From contig JANWLE010000015.1 of assembly GCA_025451035.1 (NCBI GenBank), forward strand, positions 1 to 64,000: a DNA stretch of 64,000 nt, given 5' to 3'. Source of the DNA: Solirubrobacteraceae bacterium (GTDB lineage: Bacteria > Actinomycetota > Thermoleophilia > Solirubrobacterales > Solirubrobacteraceae). Within the stretch, counting starts at the first letter, position 1, and every line of letters begins with the position of its first letter. The position numbers were made by a program, and so were the translations under genes. This document shows positions 34,395-42,597 of this stretch, in pieces. The notes below the pieces were generated by a model. That model was not told where the DNA came from. It worked only from the letters and a program-made list of their open reading frames with translations, and ran no database searches.

Positions 34395-34783
34395 GCGTCG
34401 CGATCCTCGCCCGGTGCGGACTTCTCCTCAGCTGCCGGGTCTTGCGCCGGATCGTGCTTGAGCAGCTCCTCGAGCGCCAGGGCGCGGTCAGTCGTCTCGT
34501 CGTAGGAGAAGCTGAGCGTCGGTGTGCGCTTGAGGTGAAGCTCGGCCGCCACCCGGCGCTGCAGGTAGCCGTGGGCGCTCTGCAGGCCGGCGATGGTGTC
34601 CTTGCGCTGCTCGTCGTGCCCGAGCACGCTCACATACACGCGCGCATGGCTCAAATCGGTGCTGGTCCTGACATCGGTCACTGTCACAAATCCCACTCGA
34701 GGGTCCTTTAGGCCGGAGGCGATCGCCTCACCGACGACCTGCCGGATCGCCTCATCCACCCGACGCATCCGGTCTGAGCTCAT
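34391..34783 (-). CDS. rbfA: Ribosome-binding factor A
   Basis: The 130-residue KH-fold protein matches RbfA: RMRRVDEAIRQVVGEAIAS at the N-terminus, the DPRVGFVTVTDVRTS strand, and HARVYVSVLG. RbfA binds the 5' end of 16S rRNA in immature 30S subunits and aids helix 1 formation, especially in the cold. A polar acidic tail follows residue 110. It has GAGGGAT before the ATG and lies 49 bases after infB. Confidence 0.94.
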   Translation of the reverse strand: MSSDRMRRVDEAIRQVVGEAIASGLKDPRVGFVTVTDVRTSTDLSHARVYVSVLGHDEQRKDTIAGLQSAHGYLQRRVAAELHLKRTPTLSFSYDETTDRALALEELLKHDPAQDPAAEEKSAPGEDRDA

Positions 34784-34832
34784 CCTATCCCTCGATCAGG
34801 TTGGGGGGAACACCGCCGTGCTCGCCGCCCGC

Positions 34833-37100
34833 CTACAGCTCTCGCTCGACCTGGCGAGTCTCGTAGGTCTCGAGCACATCTCCCTCGCGCAGATCCTGGA
34901 AATTCGTAAGCACGATCCCGCACTCGTATCCCGAGGAGACCTCGCGCGCATCCTCGTTGAAGCGCCGCAGCGAGCCGATCGTCGTGTCGTAGATGACTGT
35001 GCCCTCGCGTACGACGCGGGCCCGCGCGCCGCGGGTGACCTTGCCCTCGGTCACAAATGAGCCGGCGATCACGCCTATCTTCGAGGCGCGGAAAAGCTGG
35101 CGCACCTCCGCTTGGCCGAGCGCGGTCTCGACCTCCTCCGGCTCGAGCATTCCCTGCATCGCGGCCCTGAGCTCCTCGATCGCGCGGTAGATCACCGCGT
35201 AGGAGCGGATCTCCACGCCCTCTCGTTCGGCGAGCTGACGCGCGTCCTGCACCGGGCGTACGTTGAACGCCATGATCAGCCCCTCGGAGGCCGACGCGAG
35301 CATCACATCCGACTCGTTGATGCCGCCCACTCCGCGGTGGATGATGTTGACCTTCACCTCGTCCTGCGGGAGCTTGGCGATCTCGTCCTCGATTGCCTCG
35401 AGCGATCCGGCGACGTCCGCCTTGATGACCAGCCCAAGTTCCTTGACCGCGCCCTCCTGGGCGAGCCGGAAGACATCTTCGAGGGATACCTTGCGCCCAG
35501 AGCGCCTGGCCAGGGCCTCGGTCTTCAGGCGGTTGGCGCGCTCGCCAGCGAGCTGACGCGCGCGCCGCTCGTTCTCGACGACACGCACAACTTCGCCGGC
35601 CTGTGGGACGCCGTCGAAGCCGAGCGCCTCCACCGGCTCACCTGGCATGGCTCGCTTGACACGAGCGCCGTTGAAGTCGTGCATCGCTCGCACCCGCCCA
35701 AAGTGGGCGCCGGCGACGAGCGCATCCCCGACGCGTAGCGTTCCGCGCTGGATGAGGATGCTGACCACCGGTCCGCGCCCCGGGTCGAGCTTTGACTCGA
35801 TCACAGTGCCGGACGCATCGGCGTTCGGGTTCGCCTTCAGCTCCTCGAGGTCGGCGACCACCTGGATCGTGTCGAGCAGGCTCTCGAGACCCTGCTGCGT
35901 CTTGGCCGACACGTCCACAAACTCGATTTCTCCGCCCCACTCTGATGGCTGCAGCCCGCGCTGGGTGAGTTCGGTCCGGACCCGTTCGGGCTGCGCGCCC
36001 TCCTTGTCGATCTTGTTAACGGCCACGATGATCGCAACGTCAGCGGCCTTGGCGTGGTCTATCGCCTCCTCGGTCTGTGGCTTGACGCCGTCGTCGGCTG
36101 CCACGACGATCACCGCGAGGTCGGTCACGCGCGCGCCGCGCGCGCGCATCGCCGTGAACGCCTCGTGACCGGGCGTGTCCAGGAAGGTGATCTCCTTGCC
36201 AGCGTGGCGCACCTGGTAGGCACCGATGTGCTGGGTGATGCCCCCCGCCTCGCCGGCCGCGACCTCGGTCTTGCGGATCGCGTCCAGCAGCGAGGTCTTG
36301 CCGTGGTCGACGTGCCCCATGATCGTCACCACAGGGGGCCTGTCGACGAGCTCGTCAGGGGTGTCCTCGAAGGCTGGCTCCACCTCGATCTCGTCGGCGG
36401 CGTGCACGATCTCGATCTGCTTGTCGAATTCGTCGGCGAGCACCTGGATCGCGTCATCTGAGAGCGTCTGTGTCAGCGTCGCCATCTCGCCGAGCATCAT
36501 CAGCTTCTTGATCACCTCGGGCACCGGCACGCCGAGGTATTCGGCGACATCCTTGACCGTCGAGCCCGAGTTGATGCGGATCAGGTCGGTTGCCTCCATC
36601 GCGGCCGTGTCGATCGGGGAGATCGTCTCGTCGTAGGTGCCGCGCCGGCGACGCCCGCGGCGGGGTCTACGTTGAGGCTGTTGCGCGGCCGGGCCGCCGC
36701 CTGGCTGGCGGCGTGAGGCCTGTGAGTCGATGACTACGCGTCGTCTACCGCCCGCGCCGACCCCGGGTGCACGCTCGCCCGTCCTCGAGTCACGGGTCGG
36801 CCGGACACGCTCGGCGTGCTGTCCGGGTGACTGCTCGCCCTCGGTCGGCGTCGCGGCGCTGTCCGAGGGCGGTGTGGGAGCTGGTGGCTGGCTCGCCGCC
36901 GCTGGGCTACTGGGGGGCGGTGCTTGCTGCGTGGCCGTGGCGCTCGCCCCGTTGCTCTCGAGCGCCTTCAGGGCGAGCGCCTCATCGACGGTGGAGGCTG
37001 CGGCCTTCGCCTCGACGCCGGCGGCTTTGAGCTTCTCGAGCAGATCCTTGCTCGAGATGCCTCGCTCCTTGGCTATCTCGTGAACACGCTTCTTTGTCAT
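34833..37100 (-). CDS. infB: Translation initiation factor IF-2
   Basis: The 755-residue GTPase brings fMet-tRNA to the 30S subunit. I use ATG 37100 ([14 protein letters not shown]), with GGTGGGG upstream and a four-base overlap with the ylxR stop; a longer frame to 37229 is out of register with ylxR. It has an IF2_N module (1-50), a low-complexity Pro/Ala/Gln/Arg linker (about 50-155), a second N module ([12 protein letters not shown]), the G domain with GHVDHGKT at 262-269 and NKIDK, and domains II to IV. Confidence 0.96.
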   Translation of the reverse strand: MTKKRVHEIAKERGISSKDLLEKLKAAGVEAKAAASTVDEALALKALESNGASATATQQAPPPSSPAAASQPPAPTPPSDSAATPTEGEQSPGQHAERVRPTRDSRTGERAPGVGAGGRRRVVIDSQASRRQPGGGPAAQQPQRRPRRGRRRRGTYDETISPIDTAAMEATDLIRINSGSTVKDVAEYLGVPVPEVIKKLMMLGEMATLTQTLSDDAIQVLADEFDKQIEIVHAADEIEVEPAFEDTPDELVDRPPVVTIMGHVDHGKTSLLDAIRKTEVAAGEAGGITQHIGAYQVRHAGKEITFLDTPGHEAFTAMRARGARVTDLAVIVVAADDGVKPQTEEAIDHAKAADVAIIVAVNKIDKEGAQPERVRTELTQRGLQPSEWGGEIEFVDVSAKTQQGLESLLDTIQVVADLEELKANPNADASGTVIESKLDPGRGPVVSILIQRGTLRVGDALVAGAHFGRVRAMHDFNGARVKRAMPGEPVEALGFDGVPQAGEVVRVVENERRARQLAGERANRLKTEALARRSGRKVSLEDVFRLAQEGAVKELGLVIKADVAGSLEAIEDEIAKLPQDEVKVNIIHRGVGGINESDVMLASASEGLIMAFNVRPVQDARQLAEREGVEIRSYAVIYRAIEELRAAMQGMLEPEEVETALGQAEVRQLFRASKIGVIAGSFVTEGKVTRGARARVVREGTVIYDTTIGSLRRFNEDAREVSSGYECGIVLTNFQDLREGDVLETYETRQVEREL

Positions 37101-37372
37101 TGCCCCACCGATTGTACGAGCTCGGAATCTATCTTCGCTTGGGAACGCAGGGTTCTGGTGATGCTTTTCTTTGCTTGTGCCTTGGCCAGACATGCCGCGG
37201 CGATGTGCCGGCCGTCTACGGCTCGGCACAGATAGGCGCCTCGGCCCGGCATGATGCCGTCGCGATCGAGTACGACCCGTCGCTCAAACGTGCCGGGCTT
37301 CTCTGCAGTGAGGGCTAGTCGAAAGAGCTTTGTCTTTGGCGCCGCCTGTCCGCAGCCGGTGCAGCGGCGCAA
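37097..37372 (-). CDS. YlxR/RnpM family RNA-binding protein (DUF448)
   Basis: The 91-residue protein has the YlxR signature RRCTGCGQAAPKTKLFRL and GRGAYLCRAVDG. This family sits between nusA and infB across Gram-positive bacteria; in B. subtilis the member RnpM binds RNase P RNA. It starts at TTG 37372, 14 bases after the nusA stop, and overlaps infB by four bases. The TTG start may keep its level low. Confidence 0.9.
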   Translation of the reverse strand: MRRCTGCGQAAPKTKLFRLALTAEKPGTFERRVVLDRDGIMPGRGAYLCRAVDGRHIAAACLAKAQAKKSITRTLRSQAKIDSELVQSVGQ

Positions 37373-37386
37373 TGGGGTGTGTGCCG

Positions 37387-38820
37387 CTATGACCCCTGCT
37401 CCTCTGCCGGCTGGGGCTCGAGTGACGCCTCGGGTGTGCTCTCTGCTGCGGGCTCGGGTGTCGCGTCGGCGGCGGGCTGCTCCTCGGCCTCACCGACGGG
37501 CTCGGGTGTCTCGGCGGCAGTGTCGTCGGCCGCGGGCTGCTCCTCGGCGTCGCCACCGGCAGTCAGGTCGGCGACGTTGTCGCCCTCGATGCCCTCGAGC
37601 GCCTGGTGAGTCTCGATCCCGCAGTAGCGGGACCCCGGCAGCGCCGCGTTGGGGCAGCGCCTGCCACTGGAGAGGATCGCGGCGCAGCGGCCTTGGATCT
37701 CCTCCTCCTCGTAACCATGCTCGGCCTCTTCGGCGGCGAACTCCGTCTCCGAGCGGATGTCAACTCGCCAACCCGTCAGGCGTGCGGCCAAGCGCGCGTT
37801 CTGGCCCTCGCGCCCGATCGCGAGCGACAGCTGATCGTCAGGCACGATCACGGTCGCCTGCTTGGCCTCGTCGTCGACTAGCACCTCGCGCACGCGCGCC
37901 GGCGAGAGCGCCTTTGCGACGAAGCGCGCCGGCTCGTCGTTGAAAGGAATGATGTCGATCTTCTCGCCGCGCAGCTCGGAAACAACCATCCTCACGCGCG
38001 ACCCGCGCGGGCCCACACACGCGCCGACTGGGTCGACCCCGTCGACGTGGGAGACCACGGCTATCTTCGAGCGATAGCCAGGCTCGCGCGCGACGTTCGC
38101 GATCTCGACCAGGCGATCGGCGATCTCGGGGACCTCGAGCTCGAACAGCTTCTTGATCAGCTCCGGGTCACGACGGGAAACGATGATCGATGGCCCCTTG
38201 GTGGAGGGCGAGACTTCCTTGATCACCGCCTTGATGCGCTGCGAGTGGTCGTAGCGCTCGCCGTCGACCTGCTCGGACTTCGGCAGCAGCGCCTCCACGC
38301 GCTCCCGCAGCTGCACCAGCGTGTAGCGGGAGTCGGATTGCTGCACGATGCCGGTGATCAGCTCGCCGACCCTGTCGCGGTACTCCTCGTACATCATGTC
38401 GCGCTCAGCCTCGCGGATGCGCTGCAAGATCACCTGCTTGGCCGTCTGCGCGGCGATACGGCCGAAGTCGTCGGGGGTGACGTCGCGTTCGTCGATCTGG
38501 TCGCGATATTCCTCGAACTTCTTGGGATCGATTTCCGGTTCCTCCGGTTCGCGCATCTCGCCGGTCTCGGGGTCGACGGTGGTTTCCTCGTCGATCGTCT
38601 CGACGATCAGGTGCGCCTCGAGCTGTTCGGGGATGATCAGTTCGATGACCCTGAAGTCGGCCGTGTCACGGTCCATTTCCACGCGCGCGTACTTCGCCGA
38701 GCCGGGCTGCTTCTTGTAGGCGGACAGCAGCGCGTCCTCCAGCGCAACCATGAGCTTCTCCGGCTCGATGTTCTTCTCGCGCGCCAGCGCGTGCATGGCT
38801 TCAAGGATCTCGCGTGACAT
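37387..38820 (-). CDS. nusA: Transcription elongation/termination factor NusA with an extra C-terminal Cys/His motif
   Basis: NusA modulates pausing, termination and antitermination on RNA polymerase. The 477-residue protein has the N-terminal RNAP-binding domain, S1 (GELITGIVQQSDSRYTLVQL), and KH1 and KH2 domains (VGPRGSRVRMVVSEL, AIGREGQNARLAARLTGW). Beyond this, residues 379-405 carry Cys379, Cys389, Cys400 and His405 in a GRRC-x10-C-x4-H pattern (with SRYCG at the third Cys) resembling a zinc knuckle. A Glu/Pro/Ala-rich tail with two EEQPAAD repeats follows. Actinobacterial NusA normally lacks this tail. ATG 38820; rimP ends 3 bases upstream. Confidence 0.94.
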   Translation of the reverse strand: MSREILEAMHALAREKNIEPEKLMVALEDALLSAYKKQPGSAKYARVEMDRDTADFRVIELIIPEQLEAHLIVETIDEETTVDPETGEMREPEEPEIDPKKFEEYRDQIDERDVTPDDFGRIAAQTAKQVILQRIREAERDMMYEEYRDRVGELITGIVQQSDSRYTLVQLRERVEALLPKSEQVDGERYDHSQRIKAVIKEVSPSTKGPSIIVSRRDPELIKKLFELEVPEIADRLVEIANVAREPGYRSKIAVVSHVDGVDPVGACVGPRGSRVRMVVSELRGEKIDIIPFNDEPARFVAKALSPARVREVLVDDEAKQATVIVPDDQLSLAIGREGQNARLAARLTGWRVDIRSETEFAAEEAEHGYEEEEIQGRCAAILSSGRRCPNAALPGSRYCGIETHQALEGIEGDNVADLTAGGDAEEQPAADDTAAETPEPVGEAEEQPAADATPEPAAESTPEASLEPQPAEEQGS

Positions 38821-38822
38821 GG

Positions 38823-39257
38823 TTACTCCTCGACCAGGTTGGAACGGCGGATCTGTGAGTAGGGGATCGCGATGACACCCCCGTCGGCGGCGAGCGTCAC
38901 CTCGCGCTCTGTGGCTCCGACGAGCTCACCGGTGAAGCTGCGGCTCGAGATCGCAGAACCCACCTGGGCGCGCGGCTCGCAGGTGCGCACACGGGCACGC
39001 CTTCCCATGAAGCGCCGGAAGTGATCGGGCTTGGTCAGCGGGCGCTCAACACCCGGAGAGGAAACCTCCAGGGTGTAGCGCTCACACAGCGCTGAGAGCT
39101 CCCGCGTCACGCGCTCGCACAGCGCGAGCGTGACGCCGTCGGGATGGTCAATGAACACGCGCAGGGTCTGGCCACCGACAACCTCAGCCAGCACGACCTC
39201 GACCTCTGGCTCGCATGGTGAGAGTTGCTGTTCGATGTCTGTCTGTAGTGATGTCAT
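38823..39257 (-). CDS. rimP: Ribosome maturation factor RimP
   Basis: The 144-residue protein helps assemble the 30S subunit. It has the RimP N-terminal alpha/beta domain (LRVFIDHPDGVTLALCERVTRELS, LEVSSPGVERPLTKP) and the C-terminal Sm-like domain (IAIPYSQIRRSNLVEE). I use ATG 39257, preceded by AGGAGG; a longer frame to 39359 would run through a hairpin and a U tract. It is the first gene of rimP-nusA-ylxR-infB-rbfA, and its leader contains a terminator-like structure. Confidence 0.93.
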   Translation of the reverse strand: MTSLQTDIEQQLSPCEPEVEVVLAEVVGGQTLRVFIDHPDGVTLALCERVTRELSALCERYTLEVSSPGVERPLTKPDHFRRFMGRRARVRTCEPRAQVGSAISSRSFTGELVGATEREVTLAADGGVIAIPYSQIRRSNLVEE

Positions 39258-39276
39258 TGGACCTTCCTCCTGAAAC

Positions 39277-39303
39277 AAAAAAAGCGGGCTGACCGCCCAC
39301 TTT
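39277..39303 (-). terminator. Terminator-like hairpin (possible attenuator) in the rimP leader
   Basis: Read on the minus strand, AAAGTGGGC and GCCCGCTTT form a 9-bp stem (one T-G wobble) around the loop GGTCA, and the U run continues for four more T. It ends only five bases before the AGGAGG of rimP. There is no room for a promoter after it, so transcripts of the rimP-nusA-infB operon must cross it, or be released there. An alternative pairing GGCTG (39316-39312) with CAGCC (39291-39287) would break it. Confidence 0.65.
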
Positions 39304-39386
39304 CGGTACGACAGCCAGTCACCGACCCTGGCGCGAAAGCTGTTGACCGAGAATAGCATTGGGGAGCAAAGCCCGCCCTGGGCCGC

Positions 39387-39770
39387 TCACCGCTTACGGC
39401 GTCTGTCGCGCAGCGCGGCACGGCGCGCCTGATCCCGGTAGCGCCGGTAGTCCTCGCGTTCGGGGCGCAGGGAACAGGCCAGCGCGAGCGGGTGGCAAGC
39501 TTCGTCGTGGCGGCCGAGCAGTTGCATCGCTCGCCCCAGGCAGAACAGCGCGTAATCGTCGGTGGGCTTGGCGAGCGTGAGCGCACGAAACTCTGCCGCC
39601 GCGTGCTCGTAACGCTGGGCGTGAAAGAGGGCGCGCGCGAGCGCCTCGCGGATCGATGCCTTCTGTGGCTCGAGATCCCGTGCTCTGCTCAGCGGTACGA
39701 TCGCGGCCTGGTAGTCGCCGTGGTTGAGTAGATCGCAGCCACGCTGGTAGAGGTCATACACATTGTCCAC
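39387..39770 (-). CDS. TPR-repeat protein
   Basis: The 127-residue protein consists of about three tetratricopeptide repeats (YQRGCDLLNHGDYQAAIVPL, LARALFHAQRYEHAAAEFRAL, LFCLGRAMQLLGRHDEACHPL) and a basic C-terminal tail (RRAALRDRRRKR). TPR units mediate protein contacts; no enzyme domain is present. It lies between coaBC (36 bases upstream) and the rimP leader. A role in ribosome or RNA binding is suggested only by the basic tail and context. Confidence 0.8.
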   Translation of the reverse strand: MDNVYDLYQRGCDLLNHGDYQAAIVPLSRARDLEPQKASIREALARALFHAQRYEHAAAEFRALTLAKPTDDYALFCLGRAMQLLGRHDEACHPLALACSLRPEREDYRRYRDQARRAALRDRRRKR

Positions 39771-39806
39771 CTACCTCACTTTAGGAGCACCGCGCGATCT
39801 TGGGCT

Positions 39807-41060
39807 CTAGGAACCGGCGTCGTCTTGCCGCCCTTTGCGCAACCGTCCGACGGCGTCGAGGATGCCCTCGGCGATCTCCGCCTTGCTTGCGCGCGTGAGA
39901 GGCTCTTCGCCGGTGGCGGTGACGATCGTGACCTCGTTGGCGTCGACCTCGAAGCCAATGTCGGCTCTCGAAATATCGTTTACGACAATCGCGTCGAGGC
40001 TCTTCGCCGCAAGCTTGCCGCGCCCGTAGCTGACGGCGCGCTCGCCGTGCTCGGCGGCGAAGCCGACCAGCGTCTGTCCCACTCGGCGGCGGGCGGCCAG
40101 GGCGCTCAGCACGTCCGGGGTGGGCTCGAGCTCTAGCGTTAGGCGCTCGCGACCTGACTTCTTGATCTTCTCGTCGGCTGGTGCGCTGGGGCGGAAGTCC
40201 GCGACGGCCGCGGCCATCAGCAGCACGTCGCAGTTTTCGAACTCCTCGGCACAGACCCGCTCCAGCTCAGCGGCGGTCTTCACCGCCTTCAAGGTGATCC
40301 CCGGCGGCGCCGGAAGCGCCACGTTGGCGGCGATCAGGGTCACTTGGGCGCCGCGCGCCTGCGCGGCCTGCGCGAGCGCGAGGCCCATGCGCCCTGAGGA
40401 GCTGTTGCCGATGAACCTCACGCTGTCGATCGGCTCGCGGGTGCCGCCGGCGGTGACGAGCACGTGCAGCCCCTGCCAGTCGCCGCCCCGCTGAAGCGCG
40501 GTGAGACAGGCCTGCAGGAGCTCCTCCGGTTCCGCCAATCGGCCGACGCCGTGCTCGCCCTTCGACGCCAAGCGCCCGACGCCGGGAGCTATGACTGTGA
40601 CTCCGCGCGCGCGCAATGACTGGAGGTTGGCACGGGTGGCGGGATGCTCATACATGCGGTCGTTCATCGCCGGTGCTAGGAGCACGGGGCACTCGGCGGC
40701 CAGCGCACAGCTGGTCAGCAGGTTGTCGGCGTGCCCGTGAGCGAGCTTCGCGATCGTGTTGGCGGACGCCGGCGCGATCAGGTAGATGTCGGCGTTGGCG
40801 ACGAGCTGCAGGTGTCCGATCGGCTCATGCTCGGGTAGATGCTGGTCGGGGAACGCGCCCCGCGCCGGGTCGCGCTCGAATTCGTCTGAGAGCACGGGGG
40901 CGCCGGTCAGCGCGGAGAAAGACGCCTCGCCGACGAAACGGCGGCTCGTCGGCGTCTGGATGACGCGGACGGCGTGCCCTGCGGCGGTCGCCAAGCGGAC
41001 GAACTCAAGCGCCTTGTAGGCGGCGACGCTAGCGCTTACGCCGAGCAGGATCCTGGGCAT
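39807..41060 (-). CDS. coaBC: Bifunctional CoaBC (phosphopantothenoylcysteine decarboxylase / phosphopantothenate-cysteine ligase)
   Basis: The 417-residue protein makes 4'-phosphopantetheine from phosphopantothenate and Cys in two steps of CoA synthesis. The N-terminal FMN flavoprotein part has LLGVSASVAAYKALEFVR, the catalytic His in KLAHGHADN and PAMNDRMYEHPA. The C-terminal ligase part starts near residue 195 (VLVTAGGTREPIDSVRFIGN). It follows rpoZ by 65 bases, the conserved gmk-rpoZ-coaBC order. Confidence 0.95.
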   Translation of the reverse strand: MPRILLGVSASVAAYKALEFVRLATAAGHAVRVIQTPTSRRFVGEASFSALTGAPVLSDEFERDPARGAFPDQHLPEHEPIGHLQLVANADIYLIAPASANTIAKLAHGHADNLLTSCALAAECPVLLAPAMNDRMYEHPATRANLQSLRARGVTVIAPGVGRLASKGEHGVGRLAEPEELLQACLTALQRGGDWQGLHVLVTAGGTREPIDSVRFIGNSSSGRMGLALAQAAQARGAQVTLIAANVALPAPPGITLKAVKTAAELERVCAEEFENCDVLLMAAAVADFRPSAPADEKIKKSGRERLTLELEPTPDVLSALAARRRVGQTLVGFAAEHGERAVSYGRGKLAAKSLDAIVVNDISRADIGFEVDANEVTIVTATGEEPLTRASKAEIAEGILDAVGRLRKGRQDDAGS

Positions 41061-41125
41061 GGGCTTGCCTTGTACACGCCCGCGTGCTGGCGGGCAAGCG
41101 ATGGTCGGGCGCTTGCGCTACCGCG

Positions 41126-41356
41126 CTAGCGGTAGTGGTACTTCAGCTTGCCCGCCGCGACCTCCTCGAGGGCGATCGTGAGGTAGTTCTTTGACGCGGT
41201 TTCGATCATCGGCGGCGGGAACTCGTCGAAGGTGCCCTCGCCGAGGTTGTGGTAGTAGCTGTTGATCTGCCGCGCGCGCTTGGCGGCTACCAGCACGCTC
41301 GCGTAATTGGAGTCGACGTTCTCGAGCAGACGGTCTATTCGGGGTGAGATCATCAC
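41126..41356 (-). CDS. rpoZ: DNA-directed RNA polymerase omega subunit
   Basis: The 76-residue protein has the omega signature ISPRIDRLLENVDSNYASVLVAAKRARQI with the conserved helix, and a C-terminal NYLTIALEEVAAGKLKY. Omega wraps the beta-prime C-terminus and helps polymerase assembly. GTG 41356 (overlapping the gmk stop as GTGA, with AAGGAAAGG about 10 bases upstream) is chosen; ATG 41353 is the next codon. The middle segment with YYHNLGEGTFDEFPPP is typical of actinobacterial omega. Confidence 0.9.
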   Translation of the reverse strand: MMISPRIDRLLENVDSNYASVLVAAKRARQINSYYHNLGEGTFDEFPPPMIETASKNYLTIALEEVAAGKLKYHYR

Positions 41357-41967
41357 GGTTGCGTTGCCTTTCCTTGTTGGCCCCTAGTGTAGTGGCTGGT
41401 GGGCGCGCGGCACTTCGCGAGGCTGCCCTGGACGATCTCGGTGAGCAGCTCCAGCGCCCGCTCCAGGCTGTCGTTGACGACGACGTGCTCGAACTCCGAG
41501 CGCGCCGCTAGCTCGTCCTCGGCGACGGCCAGGCGTCGTTGCACCTCGGCAGCGTCGTCGGTGCCGCGGTGCTCCAGGCGCAAGCGCAGATCCTCGAGCG
41601 ACGGCGGTGCGATGAATACCTGCACTGCCTCGGGCATCGTGCGGCGGATTTGGCGCGCGCCCTGCACCTCGATCTCGAGCACGACCGGGCTGCCGGCCCG
41701 CAGGCGCCGGTCGAGCTCGCTGCGCAGCGTGCCGTAGCGGCGGCCGGCGTAGTCGGCGTGCTCGACGAACTCCCCGGCCTGCAGCCGACGCTGGAACTCG
41801 CTCGAGCTCATGAAGTGATAGTCAACCCCGTCCCGCTCGCCGGTGCGCGGCTCGCGGGTGGTCGCGGAGATCGAGAGCTCGAGCTCGGGCAGGCACGTCA
41901 TTAGCCCCTGGATGAGCGTGCCCTTCCCCACGCCGGAGGGTCCTGTGATCACGAAGACTTTGGCCAT
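41353..41967 (-). CDS. gmk: Guanylate kinase
   Basis: GMP is converted to GDP. The P-loop GPSGVGKG is at residues 8-15, followed by the GMP-binding ISATTREPRTGERDGVDYHF and the EIEVQGARQIRRTMPEAVQVFI segment. I use ATG 41967 (204 residues) over TTG 41976. The gene overlaps rpoZ by four bases. The C-terminus extends about 15 polar residues beyond the E. coli enzyme. Confidence 0.95.
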   Translation of the reverse strand: MAKVFVITGPSGVGKGTLIQGLMTCLPELELSISATTREPRTGERDGVDYHFMSSSEFQRRLQAGEFVEHADYAGRRYGTLRSELDRRLRAGSPVVLEIEVQGARQIRRTMPEAVQVFIAPPSLEDLRLRLEHRGTDDAAEVQRRLAVAEDELAARSEFEHVVVNDSLERALELLTEIVQGSLAKCRAPTSHYTRGQQGKATQP

Positions 41968-42093
41968 TGCGCTCAACCTAATCCGGCGAGGGTGTGGAGA
42001 CTGACCGGATATGGGCTCTGCTGGCGCTCTGCGCGCTGGAGAGGGACGGGGTTTGCTCCACCTGGCGCACGTGGGTGAGCGCGAGGTGGTCGG

Positions 42094-42438
42094 CTAGCGG
42101 CGCAACAGGGAGACCAGCTCGCTGCGCTGGCGCTCGGACAGCCCGCCGATCGTCTTGCTCGGCGAGATGCGGCACACGGCGAGGATCTTGTTGACCTTCA
42201 CCCGTCCATACTTCGGAACTGCGAGCAGCATGTCGAATACCTTTGCCGTCTCGAGATACTCCGGCGGGTCGTTCAGCAGGGCGTGTATTGAGAGGCGGCT
42301 GGCCTTCAGGTCGCGCTTGAGCTGCGCGCGCTGGGTGCGGATCTCGTTCGCGCGGGCGAGTGCGTCCATGCGCTGGTGAAGTGAGCGCTCGGGAGCGGTT
42401 GAGTGCTTGGATGAGGTGGCGCTCGTCGCGGTGACCAT
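42094..42438 (-). CDS. mihF: Integration host factor, actinobacterial type (mIHF)
   Basis: The 114-residue DNA-binding protein has the mIHF pattern: a helical region with RAQLKRDLKASRLSIHALLN, then the helix-hairpin-helix part VPKYGRVKVNKILAVCRISPSKTIGGLSERQR. mIHF bends DNA and organises the nucleoid; it is unrelated to E. coli IHF and is diagnostic of actinobacteria. ATG 42438 has no ribosome binding site, and a TAGACT -10 ends 8 bases upstream, so the mRNA is probably leaderless. It precedes gmk-rpoZ, the usual order. A 25-base palindrome stands upstream. Confidence 0.9.
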   Translation of the reverse strand: MVTATSATSSKHSTAPERSLHQRMDALARANEIRTQRAQLKRDLKASRLSIHALLNDPPEYLETAKVFDMLLAVPKYGRVKVNKILAVCRISPSKTIGGLSERQRSELVSLLRR

Positions 42439-42446
42439 GGGCGGCG

Positions 42447-42474
42447 AGTCTACACGCCCCGCCCACGCGATCAA
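42447..42474 (-). promoter_or_regulatory. Predicted leaderless promoter of mihF
   Basis: TTGATC (42474-42469) and TAGACT (42452-42447) are separated by 16 bases on the minus strand. Eight bases separate the -10 from the ATG at 42438, so transcription should start at or next to the A of the start codon. No Shine-Dalgarno sequence precedes the ATG. Confidence 0.55.
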
Positions 42475-42493
42475 GATGTGAAGCAAGAATTCA

Positions 42494-42518
42494 TCTATAG
42501 CTCAAGTTGAGGTATAGA
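42494..42518. promoter_or_regulatory. 25-bp near-perfect palindrome upstream of mihF
   Basis: TCTATAGCTCAA, a central G, and TTGAGGTATAGA form 12-bp arms with a single mismatch. The site lies in the AT-richer gap between pyrD and mihF, centred about 68 bases before the predicted mihF start and 80 bases past the pyrD stop. No U tract follows it. Its size and position fit an operator or activator site for a dimeric regulator, identity unknown. Confidence 0.55.
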
Positions 42519-42597
42519 CATATCGAGGGTGCTGTACGGTTTCGGTGCGGGTTTGCAGGGGTTTTGGCGGGATCCGTGACGCCCCCTATCGCATCCC

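Noticed and set aside
41978-42466. 162-codon frame overlapping mihF
   Set aside because: Its sequence is low-complexity and antiparallel in composition to known proteins, and mihF in another frame explains the coding signal.
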